Shown piece after piece: positions 18,315 through 28,200 of a DNA stretch of 64,000 nt. The notes beneath the pieces are model-generated. The model made no database searches. It worked only from the letters and a program-made list of their open reading frames with translations, and was not told where the DNA came from. Source of the stretch: Flavobacteriales bacterium (GTDB lineage: Bacteria > Bacteroidota > Bacteroidia > Flavobacteriales_F > PHOS-HE28); contig CP129489.1 in the NCBI GenBank assembly GCA_030584065.1, positions 3,205,497-3,269,496 of the forward strand. Direction: 5' to 3'. How positions within the stretch are numbered: the stretch's first letter is position 1; every line of letters starts with the position of its first letter. Made by a program: the position numbers and the translations under genes.

Positions 18315-18322
18315 TACTTTTG
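18315..18322 (+). promoter_or_regulatory. -7 box of the tetR-tolC-efflux promoter
   Basis: TACTTTTG matches the Bacteroidota -7 consensus TAnnTTTG exactly and is 49 bases before the tetR start. A TTTC lies 17 bases further upstream within the inverted repeat and may serve as a weak -33 element. Confidence 0.55.
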
Positions 18323-18371
18323 CGCCCGCTTTCGCCGGACCTCCCTTCCGCCGCACCTGCAACCTGAACGC

Positions 18372-18986
18372 ATGGACCCCAAGAAACAGGAGATCCTGGA
18401 CCAGGCGCTGAAGCTGTTCATGCGCCTGGGAATCAAGAGCCTGACCATGGATGACGTGGCCACGCAGCTGCGCGTGAGCAAGAAGACGCTTTACGGGCAC
18501 TTCACGGACAAGAACGACCTGGTGGAGCAGGTGGTGACGGCGGTGTGCGGCTTCCATCGCGACACCATCAACGCCATCTGCGCGCGCGGGCTCAACGCCA
18601 TCGATGAGAACGAGGAGATCACCCGCTTCATCGTGGCGCAGGTGGGCAACATGCACCCCAGCGTGCAGTTCGACCTGCAGAAGTACCACCCCAGGGCCTG
18701 GGAGATCATGGAGCAGCGCGAGCAGGAAGACATCCACACCTGCGTGAGCACCAACCTGCGCAAGGGCATCGCCGAAGGGCTATACCGCGAGGACCTCGAT
18801 GTGGAGGTGATCACGCGCCTCTACATCGCCCGCATCGATTCCACCTGGGACGGCCGGGTGTTCCCCACCGACCGGTTCAACCTGAGCGACGTGCTCTGGA
18901 AGCACTTCGAGTATCACATCCGCGGCATCGCCAGCAAGAAGGGCGTAGCCTACCTGGAGAAGAAAGCCAAGAAAGAACGCGCCTGA
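18372..18986 (+). CDS. TetR/AcrR-family transcriptional regulator
   Basis: The protein is 204 aa. The N-terminal helix-turn-helix is clear: 'ILDQALKLFMRLGIKSLTM', then 'DDVATQLRVSKKTLYGHFTDK' (about residues 8-48). An all-helical ligand-binding domain follows. Its last codon overlaps the tolC start by one base (TGATG), so the regulator is cotranscribed with the efflux genes it probably represses. The inverted repeat at 18270-18298 is its likely operator. The inducing compound cannot be inferred. Confidence 0.9.
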   Translation: MDPKKQEILDQALKLFMRLGIKSLTMDDVATQLRVSKKTLYGHFTDKNDLVEQVVTAVCGFHRDTINAICARGLNAIDENEEITRFIVAQVGNMHPSVQFDLQKYHPRAWEIMEQREQEDIHTCVSTNLRKGIAEGLYREDLDVEVITRLYIARIDSTWDGRVFPTDRFNLSDVLWKHFEYHIRGIASKKGVAYLEKKAKKERA

Positions 18987-20314
18987 TGAGAACGCCATTG
19001 ACCACGATCGTGATCGCAGCCGGCCTCGCCGCCAGCGCCCAGGGCCCCGTGCGGCTGAGCCTGCAGCAGGCGCAGGACATGGCCGCGAAGCAGGCCTATG
19101 CCGTGCAGGCAAGCGAGCTGGAGGCCGAGAAGGCCCGCCACAAGGTGAAGGAGATCACCGCCATCGGCCTGCCGCAGATCAACGGCGAGGCGCAGCTGCA
19201 GAACTTCATCGATGTGCCCACGCAGCTCATCCCGAATTTCTTCGCACCGGGCCAGGGCCCCGATTACATCGCGGCGCAGTTCGGCCTGCCCTGGAATGCC
19301 AGCGCGGGCGTCACCCTCTCGCAGCTCATATTCGATGGCAGCTACCTCGTGGGCCTGCAGGCCACCAAGGCGCTGGCGCAGCAGAGCCGCGAGGACCTGG
19401 AGAAGGCCCGCGCCGATGCGCGCAACCAGGCGGCCAAGGCCTATTTCGGGGTGCTCGCCGCCGAGGAGGGCGCGCGCCTGGCCGGCGAAGGGATCCCCCT
19501 GATCGAGCAGAGCCTGCGCGAGGCACAGGCCATGCTCGACGCCGGCTTCATGGAGAGCACCGATGTGGACCGCCTCACCATCCAGCTGGATCAGACCAAG
19601 GCGCAGCAGCGCAGCTTCCAGCAGCAGGCCCAGGTGGCGCGTATGCTCCTGGCCCTCACCCTCGGGGTTCCGCAGGGCACGCCCATCGAGCTCTCCGACG
19701 ACCTGCGCACCATCGTGAACGACCCGGGTGAATCCGCATTGAGCGAACAGGACTTCAATGCCGGCCAGCACATCGAACTGCAGGGCGCTGAGACGACCAT
19801 ACGCCTGCAGACGCTCAATATGCGCAACGAGCGCGCGAAGGCGCTGCCCAGCCTTGCCGGTTTCCTCAACCACCAGCAGGTGTGGAACGGCCCCGATTTC
19901 GACCCCGGAGGCGCCTATCCGTTCTATCCTACCACGCTCTGGGGCATGAAGCTGACCGTACCCATCTTCAGCAGCGGCAACCGCCACCACAAGGTGAAGC
20001 AGGCCCAGGTGGCGCTGAAGCAGGTGGAGGTGAACCGCACGGCCACCGAGCAGCGCCTGCTGGCCGAGGTGGAGCGCACCCGCAGCCAGGCCCGCACCGC
20101 CTTCGACAACTACCGCGCGGAGGAGCGCAGCCTGCTGCTCTCGCAGAGCATCCTGGACCGCACCAGCATCAAGTTCACCAATGGCGCGGCCAGCAGCTTC
20201 GAGCTCACGCAGGAGCGCGCCAACAACCTCATCGCCCAGCAGCAGTATGTGCAGCGCCTGGTGGAGCTGCTCACCGCGCGCGCCGACCTGCGCAAGGCCC
20301 TCGACCTCTACTGA
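18986..20314 (+). CDS. TolC-family outer-membrane efflux protein
   Basis: The protein is 442 aa with a short signal peptide (MRTPLTTIVIAAGLAASAQ). It has the two-fold repeated OEP/TolC layout: long helical hairpins with heptad-like Ala/Gln/Leu content ('QAQDMAAKQAYAVQASELEA', 'ALKQVEVNRTATEQRLLAE') and strand segments that join the outer-membrane barrel ('AGVTLSQLIFDGSY', 'WGMKLTVPIFSSG'). The length is usual for the family. The start overlaps the tetR stop by one base, and an adaptor and RND pump follow, so this is the outer-membrane channel of a tripartite exporter. Confidence 0.93.
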   Translation: MRTPLTTIVIAAGLAASAQGPVRLSLQQAQDMAAKQAYAVQASELEAEKARHKVKEITAIGLPQINGEAQLQNFIDVPTQLIPNFFAPGQGPDYIAAQFGLPWNASAGVTLSQLIFDGSYLVGLQATKALAQQSREDLEKARADARNQAAKAYFGVLAAEEGARLAGEGIPLIEQSLREAQAMLDAGFMESTDVDRLTIQLDQTKAQQRSFQQQAQVARMLLALTLGVPQGTPIELSDDLRTIVNDPGESALSEQDFNAGQHIELQGAETTIRLQTLNMRNERAKALPSLAGFLNHQQVWNGPDFDPGGAYPFYPTTLWGMKLTVPIFSSGNRHHKVKQAQVALKQVEVNRTATEQRLLAEVERTRSQARTAFDNYRAEERSLLLSQSILDRTSIKFTNGAASSFELTQERANNLIAQQQYVQRLVELLTARADLRKALDLY

Positions 20315-20322
20315 ACCGGACA

Positions 20323-21498
20323 ATGAACATCCACATGACCATGCGTCGTTCACTCCTCATGCTCCCGCTCGTGGCGCTCATCGCTGCCTGTGGCGGCGGC
20401 AACGCCGATGCTGATGCGCGGCTCTCGGCGAAGCGGGCCCAACGAGATTCGCTGAAGGCCGAGCGCGACAAGCTCAACAAGGCCATCGCGGAGATCGATG
20501 GCTGGCTGGCGGTCAATGACCCCAGTTTGAAGCGCACCCTCCCCACCGTGACGACCTACGCGCTGCAGGCACGGCCCTTCGCGCACTGGACCGAGGCGCA
20601 TGGCAGCGTGCGGGCCGATCAGAACGCCTTGGTGTACACCACCGCGGGCGGCGAGGTGCGCCGCATCCTGGTGCAGCAGGGCCAGAGCGTGGCCAAGGGC
20701 CAGCTCATCGTGGACATCGACACCGATGCGCTGCGTGAGAGCATCCGCCAGGCCGAGGCGCAGGTGGAGCTTGCGCGCAAGGTGTACGAGAAGCAGGCCG
20801 GCCTGTGGCAGCAGAAGATCGGCAGCGAGGTGCAATACCTGCAGGCCAAGGCGAACAAGGATGCGGGCGAGGCGCAGCTCCTCTCCCTGAAGGAGCAGCT
20901 GCGCGGCGCCGAGGTGCGCGCCCCCTTCGCCGGCGTGGTGGACGAGATCTTCCCGAACCTGGGCGATATGGCCAACCCCATGCAGCCCGTGGCGCGCGTG
21001 GTGGCGCTGGGCAAGGCGAGCATCGAGGTGGACCTCGCCGAGGACCTGCTCACCAAGGTGAAGGCCGGCGATCCGGTGGAGGTGCTGATCCCCGAGACGC
21101 GCGAGAAGCTCACGGCCGCCATCGATCAGTGCGGACAGTACATCAACCCCAACAACCGCACCTTCAAGGTCACCCTGCGCTTCAGCGACAATGCCAAGCT
21201 GCGCCCCAACCAGCTGGTGAACGTGCGCATCCGCGACCTGGATGAGCCCGCGGCGCTGGTGGTGCCCAGCCGCCTGGTGATGGAGAACAGTGCGGGACAG
21301 CCTTACGTGTTCGTGCTCGAGGAGAAGGATGGCCAGGCCCGCACGCGCAAGCAGTTCGTGAAGGTCCTGAGCACACAGGGCGGCGAGCTGCTGCTGCAGC
21401 GCGAGGAGAACGGCCTCAAAGGCGGTGAGCTGCTCATCGATCAGGGCGCGCGCCTGGTGGTGGACCAGCAGGAGGTGCAGGTGATGAAGGGCGCATGA
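20323..21498 (+). CDS. RND efflux membrane-fusion adaptor lipoprotein
   Basis: The protein is 391 aa from ATG 20323; in-frame ATGs at 20335 and 20341 are alternatives, and all keep the lipobox 'LIAAC' followed by GGG. A coiled-coil region ('RAQRDSLKAERDKLNKAIAE') is followed by biotinyl/lipoyl-like halves ('EVRRILVQQGQSVAKGQLIVD' and 'LRGAEVRAPFAGVVDEIF'). A beta-barrel and membrane-proximal domain comes next ('VEVDLAEDLLTKVKAGDPVE', 'RPNQLVNVRI'). This is the HlyD/MFP adaptor that bridges pump and TolC in the periplasm. It starts 8 bases after tolC. Confidence 0.93.
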   Translation: MNIHMTMRRSLLMLPLVALIAACGGGNADADARLSAKRAQRDSLKAERDKLNKAIAEIDGWLAVNDPSLKRTLPTVTTYALQARPFAHWTEAHGSVRADQNALVYTTAGGEVRRILVQQGQSVAKGQLIVDIDTDALRESIRQAEAQVELARKVYEKQAGLWQQKIGSEVQYLQAKANKDAGEAQLLSLKEQLRGAEVRAPFAGVVDEIFPNLGDMANPMQPVARVVALGKASIEVDLAEDLLTKVKAGDPVEVLIPETREKLTAAIDQCGQYINPNNRTFKVTLRFSDNAKLRPNQLVNVRIRDLDEPAALVVPSRLVMENSAGQPYVFVLEEKDGQARTRKQFVKVLSTQGGELLLQREENGLKGGELLIDQGARLVVDQQEVQVMKGA

Positions 21499-21500
21499 GC

Positions 21501-21614
21501 TTCACCGCAGAGGCACAGGGAACACAGGGAAAGCACAAGAAAGATGACCGCAGCGAGGACAGGCCATGTGCGGAGGGATGGATTCCCTCCGTGCCCTCCG
21601 TGCCTCTGTGGTGA
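21501..21614. repeat. REP-like imperfect palindrome (copy 1)
   Basis: The element begins TTCACCGCAGAGGCACAGGG and ends with the complementary CCTCTGTGGTGAA, with inner direct/inverted CACAG and CTGTG units. A related element is at 48619-48718. Elements of this 'TTCACCACAGAGGCACAGAG' type are dispersed in many bacterial genomes and are often mis-annotated as short proteins carrying HHRGTEGTE. Here it separates the adaptor and pump genes inside one operon. Confidence 0.75.
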
Positions 21615-21627
21615 AAAGTAGGACCCC

Positions 21628-24600
21628 ATGTCACAGGACAACGGACAACACATCACGGACGACAAGCGCTTCGGCATCGCCTCCTGGGCGGTGGACAACC
21701 GCGCCACGGTGATGGTGCTCACCATCCTCATCGCCCTCATCGGCTGGAACGCCTATCAGGGCATGCCCCGGGAGGCCTTCCCCGAGGTGGTGACCCCGGA
21801 GATCTTCGTGAGCACCGTGTACCCGGGCAACTCGCCGGAGGACATGGAGAAGCTCATCACCCGTCCGCTCGAGAAGGAGATCAAGACCATCTCCGGGATC
21901 GATGAGGTGCTCAGCACCAGCGTTCAGGGCTACAGCACCGTGCACATCAAGTTCGATTTCAACGTGACGCCCACCGAGGCGCTGCGCAAGGTGAAGGACG
22001 CGGTGGACAAGGCGAAGTCGGATCCCGATTTCCCCACCGACCTGCCCGCCGACCCGAGCGTGTTCGAGATGAACTTCTCGGAGATGATGCCGGTGATGAA
22101 CATCAACCTCAGCGGCGACTACAGCCTGGACCAGCTGAACAAATGGGCGGAGCAGCTGGAGGACAAGCTGGAGGACCTGGAAGAGGTGAACAAGGTGGAG
22201 ATCCGTGGGGTGCCCAAGAAGGAGCTGCGCATCAGCCTGGACCTGCCGAAGATGGAGGCGCGCCAGATCAGCTTCCAGGATGTGGCCGGCGCGGTGCAGA
22301 GCGAGAACGTGAGCGTGAGCGGCGGCGAGGTGCTGGTGGATGGCTTGCGCCGCACCGTGAGCGTGAGCGGCGAGTTCACCGACCCCGAGGAGGTGAAGCA
22401 GATCATCGTGAAGCAGGAGAACCTCGACATCGTGCGCCTGGGCGAGATCGCCGATGTGGCCTTCACCTACGTGGAGCCCACCAGCTTCGCACGTGAGTTC
22501 GGCCAGCCCGTGGTGATGGTGGATGTGATCAAGCGCAGCGGCCGCAACCTGCTGGTGCTGAGCGACAGCGTGAAGGCGCAGCTCTCCCGTTTCCAGCGCG
22601 ACGTGCTCCCGCGCGACCTCCATGTCACCATCACCGGCGACCTGAGCGACCAGACCCGCACGCAGGTGGACGAGCTGGAGAACTCGATCATCTTCGGCAT
22701 CCTGCTCGTGGTGGGCGTGCTCATGTTCTTCCTGGGCCTTCGCAACGCCATCTTCGTGGGCATCGCCATCCCCATGAGCATGCTGCTGAGCTTCATCGTG
22801 CTCAACAGCATGGGCTATACGCTCAACATGATGGTGCTCTTCAGCCTCGTGCTCGCCCTGGGCATGCTGGTGGACAACGGCATCGTGGTGATCGAGAACA
22901 CACACCGCCTCATGAGCGAGGGGCAGGATGCCATCCGGGCGGCCAAGAACGGCATCGGGGAGGTGGCCTGGCCCATCATTGCCAGCACGGCCACCACCGT
23001 GGCGGTGTTCATCCCGCTCCTGATGTGGCCCGGCATCATGGGCGAGTTCATGAAGTTCCTGCCCATCACCCTCATGGTGGTGCTGGCCAGCTCGCTCTTC
23101 GTGGGCCTCATCATCAACCCCATGCTCGCCGCGCGCTACATGAAGGTTGACCAGCCGGGGCCCACGCGCTTCCTCACCTTCAAGGTGGGCGGGTGGATGA
23201 CCGGCCTTGGCCTCCTATTCAGCCTCACCGGGCATTTCGCCGGCAATACCTTCCTCTTCACCCTGGGCAACCTCGCCTTCGCCTTCGGCCTGTTCGGCTA
23301 CCTGAACCATTACGTACTGTACCCGGCCAGCGTGCGCTTCCAAACCGTCACCATGCCGCGGCTGGAACAGCGCTACCGCAGCTTCCTCGTGTGGGCCCTC
23401 CAAGGCAAGCGGCCGCGCTGGATGTTCCTGGGCACCATCGGGCTGCTCATCTTCTCCTTCGTGCTCACGGGCATCTTCCCGCCCAACACGCTCTTCTTCC
23501 CGGTGAACGAGCCGCTCTACGTGAACGTGTTCATCGAGAAGCCCATCGGCACGGACATCACCGAGACCGATGCCACCGCGCGCGAGGTGGAGCGGCGGGT
23601 ATTCGATGTGCTCTCGCGACCCGAGTACAACGACGAGGTGACCGACACCCTGCCCGACGGCCGGACGGAGAAGCGCTTGCGGAACTTCATGGTGAGCAGC
23701 GTGATCGCCCAGGTGGGCGAGGGGACCAGCGACCCCATGGCCGGGCCCAGCTTCGATGCCACGCCCCACAAGGCGCGCGTGCAGGTGAGCTTCGTGAAGT
23801 TCGCCGAGCGACGCGACAAGCGCTCGCTCGATGTGATGGAGGAGATCCGCGAGGCGCTGCGCGGCGTGCCGGGTGTGACGGTTGTGGTGGACAAGGATGC
23901 CGCCGGCCCGCCGGTGGGCAAGGCCATCAACCTGGAGATCAAGGGCGACGACGTGCTGGCGCTCATCGCCGAGGGCGAGAAAGTGCGCGAGTTCCTCAAG
24001 GAGCAGCACATCGACATGGTGGAGGAGCTGAAGCTCGATATCGAGCTGGGCAAGCCCGAGATGCCCATCGCCATCGACCGCGCGAAGGCGCGCCGGTACA
24101 ACGTGAGCACCTATGCCATCGGCGATGCGCTGCGCACAGCCCTCTACGGCCGCGAGGTGAGCACCTACAAGCAGGGCGAGGATGACTACCCCGTCAATAT
24201 CCGCCTGAAGGATGAGTACCGCTACGACCCCGAGGTGCTCACCAGCATGCGCGTCACCTTCCGAGATCAGACGAACGGCCAGATCCGGCAGGTGCCGATC
24301 AGCGCGCTGGCCACGCCCCGCTACACCAGCACTTACAGCGCCGTGAAGCGCAAGGACCTGAAGCGGATGGTGCAGGTGCAGAGCAACGTCACGGACGAGT
24401 TCGCCAAGGAGCAGGTGGTGAAGAACGTGATTGCCGCATTCGAGAGCTACCCCAGGGACCCGCGCTTCACGTATGAGTTCACGGGGGAGCTCGCCGAGCA
24501 GGCCAAGCAGATGAGCTTCCTGAGCACCGCGCTGCTGGTCGCCGTGTTCCTGGTGTTCATGATCATCGTGGCCCAGTTCAACAGCGCGGCCATCCCGGCG

Positions 24601-25179
24601 ATCATCGTGAGCAGCGTGGTGTTCTCGTTGATCGGCGTGTTCCTCGGCCTGGTCATCTTCCGCATGGAGTTCGTGATCATGATGACCATGGTGGGCATCA
24701 TCTCGCTGGCGGGCATCGTGGTGAACAACGCCATCGTGCTGGTGGACTTCATGCTGCTGCTGCAGAGCCGCCGCAAGGCGGAGCTCGGCCTGCGGCCCGA
24801 TCAGCGCCTGCCCATGCCGGAGGTGCTGACCACCATTGAGGATGCGGGGGCGCGCCGCCTGCGCCCCGTGCTGCTCACGGCCATCACCACGGTGCTGGGC
24901 CTTGTGCCGCTCGCCATCGGCCTCAACATCAACTTCTTCACGCTCTTCAGCGAGCTCGACCCGCAGTTCGTGCTCGGGGGCGACAACACCATCTTCTGGG
25001 GCCCCATGAGCTGGACGGTGATCTTCGGCCTCGTCTTCGCCACCTTCCTCACCCTGGTGATCGTGCCCATCATGTTCCTGCTGCTCACCAAGGTGCTCTA
25101 CCGCTGGGTGCCGGTGCGCGACTACACCACAGGACCCAACGGAGGCGCGGTGAAGCCTGTTCAGGCCCTGGCCGAGTGA
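21628..25179 (+). CDS. RND-family efflux permease
   Basis: The protein is 1,183 aa, slightly longer than the usual ~1,030-1,050 of AcrB-type pumps. ATG 21628 precedes a short hydrophilic lead and the first membrane helix ('ATVMVLTILIALIGWNAYQG'). The family pattern of twelve membrane helices and two large periplasmic loops is visible: 'AFPEVVTPEIFVSTVYPG' after TM1, 'LALGMLVDNGIVVIENTHR' in TM4 and 'GIVVNNAIVLVDFML' in TM10. The TM4 relay shows Asp followed by Asn instead of the classical Asp-Asp pair of AcrB, a variation seen in many divergent RND pumps. Together with tolC and the adaptor it forms a proton-driven tripartite exporter. The substrate is unknown. Confidence 0.94.
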   Translation: MSQDNGQHITDDKRFGIASWAVDNRATVMVLTILIALIGWNAYQGMPREAFPEVVTPEIFVSTVYPGNSPEDMEKLITRPLEKEIKTISGIDEVLSTSVQGYSTVHIKFDFNVTPTEALRKVKDAVDKAKSDPDFPTDLPADPSVFEMNFSEMMPVMNINLSGDYSLDQLNKWAEQLEDKLEDLEEVNKVEIRGVPKKELRISLDLPKMEARQISFQDVAGAVQSENVSVSGGEVLVDGLRRTVSVSGEFTDPEEVKQIIVKQENLDIVRLGEIADVAFTYVEPTSFAREFGQPVVMVDVIKRSGRNLLVLSDSVKAQLSRFQRDVLPRDLHVTITGDLSDQTRTQVDELENSIIFGILLVVGVLMFFLGLRNAIFVGIAIPMSMLLSFIVLNSMGYTLNMMVLFSLVLALGMLVDNGIVVIENTHRLMSEGQDAIRAAKNGIGEVAWPIIASTATTVAVFIPLLMWPGIMGEFMKFLPITLMVVLASSLFVGLIINPMLAARYMKVDQPGPTRFLTFKVGGWMTGLGLLFSLTGHFAGNTFLFTLGNLAFAFGLFGYLNHYVLYPASVRFQTVTMPRLEQRYRSFLVWALQGKRPRWMFLGTIGLLIFSFVLTGIFPPNTLFFPVNEPLYVNVFIEKPIGTDITETDATAREVERRVFDVLSRPEYNDEVTDTLPDGRTEKRLRNFMVSSVIAQVGEGTSDPMAGPSFDATPHKARVQVSFVKFAERRDKRSLDVMEEIREALRGVPGVTVVVDKDAAGPPVGKAINLEIKGDDVLALIAEGEKVREFLKEQHIDMVEELKLDIELGKPEMPIAIDRAKARRYNVSTYAIGDALRTALYGREVSTYKQGEDDYPVNIRLKDEYRYDPEVLTSMRVTFRDQTNGQIRQVPISALATPRYTSTYSAVKRKDLKRMVQVQSNVTDEFAKEQVVKNVIAAFESYPRDPRFTYEFTGELAEQAKQMSFLSTALLVAVFLVFMIIVAQFNSAAIPAIIVSSVVFSLIGVFLGLVIFRMEFVIMMTMVGIISLAGIVVNNAIVLVDFMLLLQSRRKAELGLRPDQRLPMPEVLTTIEDAGARRLRPVLLTAITTVLGLVPLAIGLNINFFTLFSELDPQFVLGGDNTIFWGPMSWTVIFGLVFATFLTLVIVPIMFLLLTKVLYRWVPVRDYTTGPNGGAVKPVQALAE

Positions 25180-25197
25180 GGAGGCACCAATGGGAAT

Positions 25198-25229
25198 GGA
25201 ACGGCCCCGGTCATAGCCGGGGCCGTTCC
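25198..25229. terminator. Strong hairpin between convergent genes
   Basis: GGAACGGCCCCGG and CCGGGGCCGTTCC form a perfect 13-bp stem with a 6-base loop. The position, between the end of the RND operon (25179) and the end of the protease gene (25249, opposite strand), suggests a bidirectional terminator. Confidence 0.75.
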
Positions 25230-25248
25230 TCATTCAGAGGCCGATGCG

Positions 25249-28200
25249 CTACGGCAGCTGCTCCGGCCGCGTGCTGGTGGGCACTGCGCCTCCGATGTTC
25301 ACCAGGATGGGGTCGCGGTCGTTGCCATCGCCCACGTACTTCACCGTACCATCGAGGTTCACGTCCTCAGTGCGGTAGCCGGTGATGGTGCTGGTGGGCA
25401 CTGCGCCGCCGATGGCCACCAGGATGGGATCGCGGTCGTTGCCGTTGCCCACGTACTGGAGAAGCCCATCGAAGCTCACATCGCCGGCCCAGAGCACCTG
25501 CTTCGGGTAGGCGCCTGCAATGCTCTTGCGGGCGTCGGTGCCGTAGGCCGCCGCCGTGCTCAGGTCAACGCTTGAGGGGGCGGCGTTGAGGGCCACCGGG
25601 CCAGCGGTCATCATGCCGAGGTGGTTGCGATGCCGCACGGCCAGGTAGTAGCTGCCCGGTCCGCGCGGGAAGCTCACCGCACTTGCCCCATCGGTGGATA
25701 CGATATCGCCATCGCGTTGCAGCAAGGCGCTGCGGGTGCTGAGCACATCGGCGGGATCAAGGGGATTGCGCAGCTCCAGCACCACCCAGTCCACGATGGC
25801 ATTGGAACCGGTCGCTGCCAGCACGGGTGCGGGCACGGATTCGCCGCCACCGCCGTTGTGGGTATAACCGAGCGCGGTGAACGGCTCGGTGAGCGGGAAG
25901 GAGGGGAGCGTGCGGAGCTGATCACGCATCTGGCCCGTGGCTGCGTCATAGGGCCCTTCGAGGAAGACCCGCGCGGCCACCTGCACCTCGTTGGAGCCGG
26001 TGATCAGGATGTCATCGATGGCCATGTCGCTGGTGGCACCGTTGCCCGTCACGCCGCGGAAGCGTATGCGGATGGCGTTGCCCACCCACGGGTCAAGGGA
26101 CAACGAGCCCTGTTGCCAGCTGTTGCCCTGGTTGCCGGTGCGGCTCCACGCCGCCTGCGTCCAGGCGTTGCCGTTCCAGACATCCACGGACAGGCTGCCC
26201 ATTGCCGTGCCCCACATGTGGTACCAGAAACTCAGCTCCGCGCTGGCATAGGGCTCAAGGTCGATGCAAGGGCTGAAGAGCTCTGCGGTGCGGCTGGGGT
26301 TGTTGGGGCTGCTGGATTCGGTGAAGATGTAGTTGCCCGTGCCGGAGGTATGATCGCCTGTGGGACCGGTATTGTTGGTCGGGGTGCTGCCCGACTGCAG
26401 CGTCCAGTCGAAGAAATCCGTTGCCCCCTGCACCCAGGCGCCCAGGCCGTTGGTGAAATCCTCGCTGTAGGGCAGGGCACCGATGCAGGCAGTCGGCAGG
26501 CAGAGGCTGACACTCGCCGTGCTCGTGAAGGAGGAGGCCGCTGCGTAGGGCGCACCGCTGGCGTCGAGCACGGCGACGAAGCCTCTGCCGTACTGGCAGC
26601 ACAGCCCATCACCGTAGCTGTCGTTCACGATGAGCGTGTAGCAACCTGCAGGCAGGCACAGGTTCACATCAGGCTGCGGGTAGGCGCCAGCGGAGCCCTG
26701 ATCGGTGTACGGTCCTCCGCTGGCGACAACGTCCCCGGTGCTGTTCTCGAGGCGCCAGGTGGTCTCGGAGCCGTACTGATCCAGCACGATGCGGATGGTC
26801 GCTGGCTGGCAATCGCTGGTGGTGTAGGACCAGATGGCCGATGGTGTGCCGAAGCCGCAGGCGTTGCTCGACTGCACGCTCCAATAGTAGGTGGTGAGCG
26901 GCTGCGTGGCGACTGCCGTGGAATAGCTGGTTCCCGTGAGCCCGTTGCCGGTCTCCACGATGTTGACCATGCCCGGGTCGGTGGCGATCTGGATGGCATA
27001 CGAAGTCGCATTCGGATCGGCGTTCCAGGTCAGGGCCGCTCCGCCCGCCACGCCTGAGGCGCCATTGGCGGGCGATGACAGTGAGACCACTCCCGCCGGC
27101 GCCAGCACCTGCAGGGTGAGCGCCAGGTTCTTGTTGCCGCTCACGCTGGCGGCGGTGAGCGTGAAGTTGTAGCTGCCGGGCGCCACGTTGCCAGTGCCGC
27201 TGATGGTGAGCGTGCTGCTGCCACCGGGCGTGACCGGATTGGGGCTGAATGATGCGTTCAGTCCTGGCGCGAGGCCCGTGGTGCCCAAGGTGACCGCGCT
27301 GCTGTAGCCGAGGATGCTGCCTACTTGCACCGTATAAGTGGCGGAGCCCGGCTGGCATGCGATGGCCGAAGGGCTCGTCACGCCCAAGGAATAGTCGGGC
27401 GTGGCGGGCACGGTGATGGTGAAGTTCGTGTTGCTGATGTCGTAGAAGATGTTGCCGTTGGCGCGCACCATCACGCGGGCCGTGGTGGTGGCATTGTTAG
27501 GCACGGTGATGCTCTGGCTCCCGTCGTTGGGCGTGGCAGTGGCCAGCACGATGGGATACGTGAGCCCGCCGTCGGTGCTGAGCAGGATGTCGACGGCGGC
27601 GCAGCTCACGGGGGAGGCCGTGGTGCCGGCCACATCCCAGGTCACGGTCTGCGTGGTGAGCGCCGTCCAGGTCACTGCGGTATTGGGCGCCGTCACCAGG
27701 AAGGGGCCCGCCGAGCCGCTCACCGTCACTACCATGTTATCCTGCTTGGCGCAGCCGCCGCCCACGGCGTTGTCGCGCACGGTGAGGCGGAAGTTGTAGG
27801 TGCGCGCCACGCTGCTGAGCACCTCCCAGGTGGGCGTGGTGTTGGCGATCACGGCGGGCAGGTTGGGCATGTAGCGCACGGGCGTGCTCTGGGGCAGCAG
27901 CGGCACCCATGCGGGCCCCCCGGTGTTGGTGGCCAGCGGTGGCTGCGTGGCCACTGCATTATCCATCTGCTCCCAGCTGTAGGTGAGCACGTTGCCGGGG
28001 TTGGCGTCGGTGGCGCTGCCGGTGAGAATGAAGGGCGTGGAACGGGGGATGGCGCGGTCCGGACCGGCGTTCGCCGTTGGTTGGGAGTTCACGATCGCGG
28101 TGATCGTGGGGCATCCGCTGCTGGCGCCGGTGGTGATGTTGGCGGCGATCTCCTGCATACTGTATCCGCCGAACATGGCGATGCTGTTGGAGGCCACATC

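Noticed and set aside
21501..21614. Palindrome between adaptor and pump as a transcription terminator
   Set aside because: It is a member of a dispersed repeat family also found at 48619, has no T run, and interrupts a functional tolC-adaptor-pump order that should be cotranscribed.
23215..25233. 672-codon frame on the minus strand opposite the RND pump
   Set aside because: The pump is certain from its membrane helices. The antisense product is Asp/Glu/His-rich without domains.
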